Shown here in pieces: positions 1 to 5,223 of a DNA stretch of 7,603 nucleotides. Every line of letters begins with the position of its first letter. Position 1 is the stretch's first letter. Location: NCBI GenBank assembly GCA_018646825.1, contig JABGUA010000009.1:1-7603 (forward strand), in the 5' to 3' direction. The position numbers and the translations under genes are program-made. The notes below the pieces were generated by a model. It was not told the DNA's origin. It ran no database searches and was given only the letters and a program-made list of their open reading frames with translations. The DNA comes from Piscirickettsiaceae bacterium (GTDB taxonomy: Bacteria; Pseudomonadota; Gammaproteobacteria; Nitrosococcales; Methylophagaceae).

Positions 1-380
1 ATCTTGACGCGCGTTTTCTTCAAGCCCCGCTTTACCCTTTAGACCCGGCATTGAAAGCCCAGCTCAGACTTATGTTATATCGCATTGACCATGACTGGTA
101 CTCACTTTGGGATGCTTTATCTGGGGCAAAAAAAGCTAAAATGGCAGAAGCGAAACGAACACTTCGTGAAGACTTAATGGTCTTAGCCCCCTTATTTGGA
201 GCCAGCCCTTACTTTATGAGCGATTCTTTTTCTATACTGGATTGTAGCTTAGCCCCCTTGCTTTGGCGTTTACCTATGCTTAAGATTAAACTGCCGAGTA
301 AAGCCAATGCTGTCGACGCTTATGCAAAACGCTTATTTAGCCGGCCAAGTTTTCAAGCAAGTCTAACCAATGAAGAATGA
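1..380 (+). CDS. sspA: Stringent starvation protein A, 3' part (5' end outside window)
   Basis: SspA is a glutathione-S-transferase-fold protein without GST activity. It binds RNA polymerase and in enterics affects acid tolerance and stationary-phase transcription. The frame is open from the window edge (first full codon at base 3), so the 5' end is missing; about 125 C-terminal residues are present, against about 212 in E. coli SspA. They cover the all-helical C-terminal GST domain. Recognisable tracts are YRIDHDWYSL (bases 78-107), the SPYFMSD segment (about 204-224) and the signature CSLAPLLWRLP (244-276), all close to E. coli SspA. The protein ends in ASLTNEE, where E. coli continues about ten residues further. 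The TGA stop overlaps the ATG of sspB (ATGA), which indicates translational coupling in the usual sspAB operon. A TTG at base 51 is an internal leucine, not the start. Identification is secure; the function is taken from the family. Confidence 0.95.
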   Translation, partial: LDARFLQAPLYPLDPALKAQLRLMLYRIDHDWYSLWDALSGAKKAKMAEAKRTLREDLMVLAPLFGASPYFMSDSFSILDCSLAPLLWRLPMLKIKLPSKANAVDAYAKRLFSRPSFQASLTNEE

Positions 381-775
381 GCAATGAGACCATGACCTCT
401 CAAAAACCATACCTTATTAGGGCTATTTATGAATGGCTACTGGATAATCAGTTAACGCCGTATTTACTTGTTAATACTTTAATCGACGGTGTAAAAGTAC
501 CCGAAGAATATATTAATGACGATAAAATTGTATTGAATATTGCACCTGATGCTGTCCAACACTTCCAAGCCGACAATCAGTGGATAAGCTTTTCTGCCCG
601 CTTCTCAGGCAGAGCAATGGAGCTGTTCATCCCTATTGAGGCCATTCAAGGCATCTATGGTAAAGAAAACAACGAAGGCATGTTTTTTACAGATGAAGAA
701 ATCCCGCAGCCGCCGACTTCTCCCAAAAAGATATCTCCAACAAAAGAACGTCCCAGCTTAAAGCTCGTGAAATAA
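377..775 (+). CDS. sspB: ClpXP protease specificity-enhancing factor SspB
   Basis: SspB is the cytoplasmic adaptor that tethers ssrA-tagged and some other substrates to ClpXP. The 132-residue product has the conserved N-terminal substrate-binding domain: KPYLIRAIYEWLLDNQLTP at residues 10-28 and IVLNIAPDAV at 51-60. A short proline/lysine/serine-rich flexible linker follows (about 110-124). The end is RPSLKLVK, matching the C-terminal ClpX-binding (XB) tail of E. coli SspB. The linker is much shorter than in the 165-residue E. coli protein. The ATG at 377 overlaps the sspA stop. It leaves ten residues before PYL, the same as in E. coli, so it is preferred over the ATG at 392; neither has a strong Shine-Dalgarno, which fits translation coupled to sspA. 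The stop lies 5 bp from the convergent gltX stop. Confidence 0.95.
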   Translation: MSNETMTSQKPYLIRAIYEWLLDNQLTPYLLVNTLIDGVKVPEEYINDDKIVLNIAPDAVQHFQADNQWISFSARFSGRAMELFIPIEAIQGIYGKENNEGMFFTDEEIPQPPTSPKKISPTKERPSLKLVK

Positions 776-780
776 ATCGG

Positions 781-2190
781 CTAGCTGGCTGAGTTTTGTT
801 CAATCCAGACTAATGCTTTGTCAATTGCTGTCAATGTTCTCTCTTGCCCCAGTAAAGCTAAAGTCGCGTCTAGTGGCGGTGAAATAGTCGTACCTGTCAC
901 TGCAACCCTAATCGGTTGCGCCACTTTACCCATCCCCACTTCATACTGTGCTGCACATGCCTTAATTTCATCATGGACAGGTTCTGACTGCCAGACTGTT
1001 ATTACTGATAACCGCTGTCTCATATCGGCTAAAAAGACCGCACTCTTTGCTGTCAGGTTTTTCTTTGCTGCTTTTTCATCATAGCCCTCTGGTATACGAT
1101 AGAAAAAGAGGCTGTTCACAGCCATTTCAACTAAGGTTTTAGCCCGTTCTTGCTGAAGTGCCACAACGTCAACTAGAGTCGGTCCTCGCGTGGGATCAAC
1201 GCCTAACTTGCCCATGTGATAGCTCAAGTGGCGGGCTACATGCTCTGGACTACTGGTCTTAATATAGTGCTGATTAAGCCAAATAAGTTTATCGGTGTTG
1301 AAGCTCGACGCTGCTTTATTGACATCAGTAATATCAAACAATTGAATCATTTCATCCAATGAAAAAATTTCCTGATCGCCATGTGACCAGCCCAAACGGA
1401 CCAAGTAATTCAATAAGGCCTCTGGCAAATAACCTTCGTCCCGGTAATTCATCACGCCCACTGCGCCGTGACGTTTTGATAGCCTAGCGCCATCGTCTCC
1501 TAAAATCATTGGCACATGTGAGAATACGGGGACTTCGGCATTCAAGGCTTTAAAAATATTAATTTGTCTCGGTGAATTATTCAGGTGATCATCGCCTCTA
1601 ATCACATGAGTTAACGCCATGTCCATATCATCTACAACGACTGTCAAATTATAGGTCGGTGATCCGTCCGAGCGGGCTATAATTAAATCGTCTAGTTCTG
1701 CGTTTTGAAATACAACATCACCCCGAACATTATCTTTTACCACGACATTACCTTCCGTCGGGTTTTTAAACCTAATAACCGGCGTAACCCCAGAAGGTGG
1801 GGCTTTTAAATAACGACAACGACCATCGTAACGTGGCTTTTGTTTGTTTGCCCTTTGCTGCTCACGCATTTCTTCCAAAGCTTCTTTCGAACAATAGCAA
1901 TGATAAGCATCACCTTGCTCAAATAATTGCGCGATAACTTCTTTGTAGCGGTCAAAACGTTGTGTCTGGAAGAAAGGACCTTCATCATAAGTCAGCCCTA
2001 ACCAAGTCATGCCCTCTAAAATAGCATTGACCGATTCTTCCGTTGAGCGAGCTAAATCAGTATCTTCAATCCGCAAAATAAATTTTCCGCCATGTTTTCT
2101 GGCATATAACCAAGAAAATAGAGCCGTGCGAGCACCCCCTACGTGTAAATAACCAGTGGGGCTAGGGGCAAAACGGGTACGGACTGTCAT
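781..2190 (-). CDS. gltX: Glutamyl-tRNA synthetase (GluRS, class I)
   Basis: The enzyme charges tRNA-Glu with glutamate using ATP; it is cytoplasmic and essential. The product is 469 residues from the ATG at 2190 (E. coli 471). The Rossmann catalytic domain begins with TRFAPSPTGYLHVGGARTAL (HIGH-type motif, residues 16-19 HVGG) and carries the KMSKS-type loop LSKRH at 237-241. RIEDTD (40-45), YDEGPFFQT (68-76) and the GWSHGDQEIF segment (267-276) are typical. Zinc-site residues C98, C100 and C125 of the E. coli enzyme are kept, but the fourth ligand position, H127 in E. coli, is Tyr here (CRY). A GTG at 2205 in the same frame would add five residues; the ATG is chosen because it matches family length and the GTG has no usable ribosome site. 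It is divergent from the C1 operon and convergent with sspB. This is the canonical discriminating gamma-type GluRS by appearance. Confidence 0.96.
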   Translation of the reverse strand: MTVRTRFAPSPTGYLHVGGARTALFSWLYARKHGGKFILRIEDTDLARSTEESVNAILEGMTWLGLTYDEGPFFQTQRFDRYKEVIAQLFEQGDAYHCYCSKEALEEMREQQRANKQKPRYDGRCRYLKAPPSGVTPVIRFKNPTEGNVVVKDNVRGDVVFQNAELDDLIIARSDGSPTYNLTVVVDDMDMALTHVIRGDDHLNNSPRQINIFKALNAEVPVFSHVPMILGDDGARLSKRHGAVGVMNYRDEGYLPEALLNYLVRLGWSHGDQEIFSLDEMIQLFDITDVNKAASSFNTDKLIWLNQHYIKTSSPEHVARHLSYHMGKLGVDPTRGPTLVDVVALQQERAKTLVEMAVNSLFFYRIPEGYDEKAAKKNLTAKSAVFLADMRQRLSVITVWQSEPVHDEIKACAAQYEVGMGKVAQPIRVAVTGTTISPPLDATLALLGQERTLTAIDKALVWIEQNSAS

Positions 2191-2231
2191 GGTTGCTGGT
2201 CTCACACTCTTGAAATATAAAAATAGTGCTT

Positions 2232-2240
2232 ATTGTACCA
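2232..2240 (-). promoter_or_regulatory. Candidate extended -10 promoter of gltX
   Basis: Read on the minus strand, the sequence is TGGTACAAT: a TGn extension followed by TACAAT, a 5/6 match to the sigma-70 -10 hexamer. A start site would fall near 2225, giving a leader of about 35 nt to the ATG at 2190. No good -35 hexamer sits 16-18 bp upstream, which is tolerated by extended -10 promoters. The leader holds a modest GAG ribosome site about 10 nt before the ATG. This was found by eye only. Confidence 0.45.
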
Positions 2241-2281
2241 GCATGCCTGTCAGATATTATTGAAAAACGAGAGGTTTGTCC

Positions 2282-2312
2282 GGACTTTGTTACCTATAGT
2301 TGGACGAGTTAC
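2282..2312 (+). repeat. Near-direct repeat GGAC(N2-3)GTTAC upstream of mtdA, possible operator
   Basis: The first copy is GGACTTTGTTAC at 2282-2293 and the second is GGACGAGTTAC at 2302-2312. They share GGAC and GTTAC with 3- and 2-base spacers, and the copies start 20 bp apart, about two helical turns. A -10-like hexamer TATAGT (2295-2300) lies exactly between them and another, TAAAAT (2315-2320), just after. The first copy is overlapped by the 8-bp palindrome GTCCGGAC (2278-2285). Paired half-sites on one DNA face around a promoter suggest a transcription factor site, but chance cannot be excluded for so short a repeat. Confidence 0.35.
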
Positions 2313-2320
2313 TGTAAAAT
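2295..2320 (+). promoter_or_regulatory. Candidate -10 elements for the mtdA-mptG-mtdB operon
   Basis: Two -10-like hexamers lie in the only non-coding stretch upstream of the operon: TATAGT at 2295-2300 and TAAAAT at 2315-2320, each 5/6 to consensus. Neither has a convincing -35 at 16-18 bp; TTGGAC at 2300-2305 is only 9 bp from TAAAAT. A weak -35 is what an activator-dependent promoter would show. Transcription from TAAAAT would give a leader of about 45 nt. Which one is used, or whether either is, cannot be decided from the sequence. Confidence 0.3.
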
Positions 2321-2361
2321 TCTGATAACAAGACCTTTTTTAACCTAGATACCCAACGCAC

Positions 2362-2365
2362 GGAG
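2362..2365 (+). promoter_or_regulatory. Shine-Dalgarno GGAG that fixes the mtdA start
   Basis: GGAG ends 6 nt before the ATG at 2372, ideal spacing. The in-frame TTG at 2369 would leave only 3 nt, so the ATG is the better start. Confidence 0.75.
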
Positions 2366-2371
2366 ACATTG

Positions 2372-3235
2372 ATGAAAAAGCTTTTATTACACCTTGATAC
2401 GGATCCAATTCCAAGTGCCTTTGATCAAGCCGTAGCCTATGATTCTAATGTTGATAACGTCATCGCATATGGTGGTATTACACGTGATAATGTCACCCCT
2501 CATGTCCATGGTATGATTTTTACCCGAGGTGGTAAAAACTTAAAAAACAGTGCTATTTTTATTGGTGGTTCTAACGTTCCTGCCAGCGAAATGGTTGGTA
2601 ATGCTGTTAAAAAAGCTTTTTTTGGCCCCGTTAAAGTCTCTGTCATGCTCGACCCTAACGGTTCTAATACCACTGCTGCCGCTATCGCCCGTAAGGTCAT
2701 GTCCGACTATGACATCACGGGTAAAAAAGTCGTTATTATTGGTTCGGGTCCAGTTGGGCAGCGCTCTGCTTTATTCTTATTAAAAGAAGGTGCAGCTGAA
2801 GTTGTTATTACTAGCCGAGATATTACCCGCTCAAAAGCCATTGTTCATCAAATGAAAGAAGCCTATGGCATTGATGTTACACCCGGACAGGCGCGTAGTG
2901 ACGAATCTGTTGCAGCCCTTTTAAAAGATGCCCATGTTGCCATTGCTGCAGGTCCAGCGGGTGTTTGTGTCATTCCTGATATAGCATGGAAAAACAGTGA
3001 TAGTTTAGAAGTCATTGCTGATGTCAATGCCGTACCACCACAAGGGGTAGAAGGCCTTGAAGTAATGGATAATGGCACAGAAAAGCAAGGTATTCGCTTC
3101 TATGGTGCTATCGCCATTGGTAACTTTAAAATGAAAGTTCACCGTGGTGCTATTGAGTCACTTTATGAAAGTAATGACCAATTTTTAGATGAAACGACCA
3201 TTTACGATATTGCTTGTAAAGTCGATAAGCAATAA
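2372..3235 (+). CDS. mtdA: MtdA-type NADP-dependent methylene-H4MPT/methylene-H4F dehydrogenase
   Basis: The enzyme oxidises methylene-tetrahydromethanopterin (and, in characterised MtdA, methylene-tetrahydrofolate) to the methenyl form with NADP+, in the cytoplasm. The product is 287 residues, against 288 for Methylorubrum extorquens MtdA as recalled. N-terminal KKLLLHLDTDPIPSAFD and the FTRGGK (50-55), KKAFFGP (80-86) and LDPNGSNTTAAA (93-104) tracts are MtdA-like. A Rossmann fold follows: VVIIGSGPVG (120-129), then Ser148-Arg149 at the end of the second strand, an arginine typical of NADP phosphate binding. The C-terminal GNFKMKVHR (250-258) keeps the two family lysines (253, 255). Unlike the MtdA I recall (DYNAQPP), residues 217-223 read DVNAVPP as in MtdB, so an MtdC-like or intermediate form is an alternative. 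It is the first gene of the operon, 31 bp before mptG. By hand count 19 of 26 glycines use GGT, suggesting high expression. Confidence 0.85.
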   Translation: MKKLLLHLDTDPIPSAFDQAVAYDSNVDNVIAYGGITRDNVTPHVHGMIFTRGGKNLKNSAIFIGGSNVPASEMVGNAVKKAFFGPVKVSVMLDPNGSNTTAAAIARKVMSDYDITGKKVVIIGSGPVGQRSALFLLKEGAAEVVITSRDITRSKAIVHQMKEAYGIDVTPGQARSDESVAALLKDAHVAIAAGPAGVCVIPDIAWKNSDSLEVIADVNAVPPQGVEGLEVMDNGTEKQGIRFYGAIAIGNFKMKVHRGAIESLYESNDQFLDETTIYDIACKVDKQ

Positions 3236-3266
3236 CCCTTTTATTATTGTCTCCTGGTAAGTCATT

Positions 3267-4262
3267 TTGGGTACGGTTGTTCGCGTCACAGCACCTGCTA
3301 GACTGCATCTGGGCTTCTTAGATCTTAATGGTTCTACTGGACGAAAATTTGGTAGTATTGGTCTGGCTATTGATAGCCACCGTACTGTCGTAGAAGCTCT
3401 TTTTTGTCTATCCCATGAGCGACATGTGTTGCCAGAGGGGCTACGAAAAAAGGTCGATAGATTAGTCACACTTTTTTGTCATCATTTCTCTAATAACATC
3501 AGCCGTCAGTCCTCACCTATTCAAATTTCTATTCTAGAATTTATACCCGAACATGCTGGCTTAGGATCAGGAACACAATTAGCCATTGCTGTAGGTACCG
3601 CCTTAAGCCGACTATACAATATCGATGTGGATACGCCGACTATCGCAGCAATTTTAGACCGCGGCTCACGCTCAGGAATTGGTATTGCCGCCTTCGATCA
3701 AGGCGGCTTTATTGTCGATGGGGGTCTAGGACCTGACTCAAATATACCGCCATTATTGATTAGGCATGCCTACCCAGAAAATTGGCGCGTTGTGTTAATT
3801 ATGGAACGGACACGTCAAGGTATGCACGGGAAAGCCGAAACAGAAATATTCAACACTTTACCCACCTTTCCACTGCCAGAATCGCAGGCCATTTGTCATT
3901 TAACGTTAATGACCTTACTCCCCGCGTTAATTGAGCGCGACATTGGCTCTTTTGGACATTCAGTCACAGAAATTCAGCGCTTAATCGGCGATCATTTCTC
4001 GCAAGCACAAGGCGGACGATATACTAGTCCCGCTGTTGCAAAACTATTAGCTCAGGCTCAGTCATTGGGTTATACGGGGGTAGCCCAAAGCTCATGGGGC
4101 CCAACAGGCTGCATTTTTGTTGACAGTGATGCCGCGGCTTTAGCGCTAACAACACAGCTGGAAGACACCATTACGAATCACTTCGATAATAAAACTGATT
4201 ATTCGATAATCACGACTCGCGCCAATTCAACAGGCGCTATTATTGATTTAATTAAACAATAA
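3267..4262 (+). CDS. mptG: Beta-ribofuranosylaminobenzene 5'-phosphate (beta-RFAP) synthase
   Basis: This enzyme condenses PRPP with p-aminobenzoate (4-hydroxybenzoate in some archaea), releasing CO2 and pyrophosphate. It is the first committed step of methanopterin synthesis and the Orf4 function of methylotroph islands. The 331-residue product is a GHMP-kinase-fold protein. The N-terminus RVTAPARLHLGFLDLNG (6-22) is the family signature. The glycine-rich phosphate loop is EHAGLGSGTQLAIAVG (95-110). The segment SRSGIGIAAFDQGGFIVDGG spans 134-153 and the C-terminal GHMP motif QSSWGPTGC spans 274-282. The start is TTG at 3267: an in-frame TAA at 3258-3260 leaves only ATT at 3264 as another upstream option, and the signature begins a few residues after TTG. 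The ribosome site GGTAAG (3256-3261) is weak. Glycine codons are mixed (9 GGT of 31), unlike mtdA. It sits between the two dehydrogenase paralogs. Confidence 0.93.
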   Translation: MGTVVRVTAPARLHLGFLDLNGSTGRKFGSIGLAIDSHRTVVEALFCLSHERHVLPEGLRKKVDRLVTLFCHHFSNNISRQSSPIQISILEFIPEHAGLGSGTQLAIAVGTALSRLYNIDVDTPTIAAILDRGSRSGIGIAAFDQGGFIVDGGLGPDSNIPPLLIRHAYPENWRVVLIMERTRQGMHGKAETEIFNTLPTFPLPESQAICHLTLMTLLPALIERDIGSFGHSVTEIQRLIGDHFSQAQGGRYTSPAVAKLLAQAQSLGYTGVAQSSWGPTGCIFVDSDAAALALTTQLEDTITNHFDNKTDYSIITTRANSTGAIIDLIKQ

Positions 4263-4272
4263 CGCTTATGAT
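4243..4272 (+). promoter_or_regulatory. Candidate internal sigma-70 promoter in front of mtdB
   Basis: TTGATT (4243-4248, 4/6 to TTGACA) is followed after 18 bp by TATGAT (4267-4272, 5/6 to TATAAT). The -35 lies inside the last codons of mptG and the -10 just after its stop. Transcription would start near 4279 and give a leader of about 26 nt containing the mtdB Shine-Dalgarno. It is the best-looking -35/-10 pair in the window, but was found by eye in an AT-rich stretch where chance matches are common. Confidence 0.4.
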
Positions 4273-4293
4273 CAATGCCAGACTCTTTTATAA

Positions 4294-4298
4294 AAGGA
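4294..4298 (+). promoter_or_regulatory. Shine-Dalgarno AAGGA that fixes the mtdB start
   Basis: AAGGA ends 6 nt before the ATG at 4305. The in-frame ATG at 4275 would add ten residues, but it has no ribosome site and lacks family similarity in the extra part. The site is overlapped by the 12-bp palindrome CTTTTATAAAAG (4285-4296). Confidence 0.75.
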
Positions 4299-4304
4299 AA
4301 CACC

Positions 4305-5210
4305 ATGTCTAAACGCTCAATCATTCACATGTTTACACCAAAAAAACATACTAGTCCTTTTGATATTAATATGGCTATTGATGCTGGTTATGACATTGCT
4401 TTTCCACACCAAGACGTGCAATTGAAAGAAGTCGCTGATATGACACAAGATGCTATCTTTTCGCGGGGGCCTGCCGGTGTCAAAAAGACCGGACTTTTCA
4501 TTGGTGGCCGAGATATTGGCATGGCAATGGATATGATCGATGCAGCGAAAAAAGCGATGGTTCCTCCATTTGAAATTTCTGTTTTTGCTGATCCTAGCGG
4601 TGCTTTCACCACTGCTGCTGCGCTTGTTGCTACTGTCGAGCGTGAGTTAAAGAATAATTTCAAACAAGATTTAAAAGGGACCAAAGCCATCGTTTTCGGC
4701 GGTACAGGACCTGTCGGTTTAGCGACTGCAGTTATTGCCGCTGAACAAGGTGCTCATACTACGATTGTAGATCATTTCTCATTGGATACCGCGCTTGATT
4801 TTGCTGCTGAAGCTAAACGTCGCTATAACGTTACCTTAACCGCAACTGCAGCCGCTTCTGACGCTGATAAGGCCCGCTTAATTACAGATGCTGATGTGGT
4901 GTTTTGTGCAGCTAAAGCTGGAGTTCAGGTTTTAAATTCATCTGTGTTAGCTGATGCAAAACAATTAAAAGTCGCTGGTGATGTTAATGCCGTTCCACCA
5001 TTAGGTATTGAGGGCGTTGAACTGATGGACTCTGGTACAAGACTTGTACATGCTGTGAACTCAGAGGGTGCTGTTGCTGTTGGGGCACTTGCCGTTGGTA
5101 ATGTGAAATACAAGCTACAACATGAATTATTGCGTCAAGCTTTAGAAAATGACACGCCTGTTTATTTAGATTTCCGCAATGCATTTAAAGATGCACGCAA
5201 ACTAGTCTAA
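4305..5210 (+). CDS. mtdB: MtdB-type NAD(P)-dependent methylene-H4MPT dehydrogenase
   Basis: MtdB oxidises methylene-H4MPT to methenyl-H4MPT in the H4MPT-linked formaldehyde oxidation pathway, between formaldehyde capture by Fae and ring opening by Mch; the characterised enzyme accepts NAD+ or NADP+. The 301-residue product opens with SIIHMFTPKKHTSPFDINMA (5-24), the MtdB signature. It continues with ADPSGAFTTAAA (95-106) and the Rossmann loop FGGTGPVG (131-138). Asp156 at the end of the second strand fits NAD+ acceptance. GDVNAVPPLGIEG (225-237) and GALAVGNVKYKLQH (260-273, family lysines 268 and 270) follow. The end DFRNAFKDARKL matches MtdB. It is paralogous to the gene at 2372 along its whole length but clearly diverged. 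It lies 42 bp after mptG, with a strong ribosome site and a possible promoter of its own, and 13 bp before the ATP-grasp gene. Confidence 0.92.
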   Translation: MSKRSIIHMFTPKKHTSPFDINMAIDAGYDIAFPHQDVQLKEVADMTQDAIFSRGPAGVKKTGLFIGGRDIGMAMDMIDAAKKAMVPPFEISVFADPSGAFTTAAALVATVERELKNNFKQDLKGTKAIVFGGTGPVGLATAVIAAEQGAHTTIVDHFSLDTALDFAAEAKRRYNVTLTATAAASDADKARLITDADVVFCAAKAGVQVLNSSVLADAKQLKVAGDVNAVPPLGIEGVELMDSGTRLVHAVNSEGAVAVGALAVGNVKYKLQHELLRQALENDTPVYLDFRNAFKDARKLV

Positions 5211-5223
5211 ACCGCAATATCAG

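Noticed and set aside
753..788. CCAGCT (753-758) and AGCTGG (783-788) as a shared bidirectional terminator between sspB and gltX
   Set aside because: The stem is only 6 bp with a 24-nt loop, cannot be extended on either side, and has no adjoining T-run long enough on either strand.
818..1084. Open frame of 88 codons on the plus strand
   Set aside because: It lies wholly inside gltX on the opposite strand, resembles no known protein to me and has no ribosome site. It is a shadow of the gltX reading frame.
2550..2783. Open frame of 77 codons overlapping mtdA
   Set aside because: It is a leucine-rich out-of-frame translation of a clearly conserved enzyme gene. The minus-strand frames over mtdA and mtdB were discarded for the same reason.
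3185..3469. Minus-strand open frame across the mtdA-mptG junction
   Set aside because: It covers conserved coding sequence of both plus-strand genes, has no recognisable domain and no promoter or ribosome site.
4285..4296. Palindrome CTTTTATAAAAG as an RNA switch or terminator
   Set aside because: As a hairpin it has only four weak pairs around a 4-nt loop and no T-run after it. It is mentioned only as a possible DNA site.
4275..4304. Ten-residue N-terminal extension of mtdB from the ATG at 4275
   Set aside because: There is no Shine-Dalgarno before it, the extra residues are not MtdB-like, and a strong site precedes the ATG at 4305.
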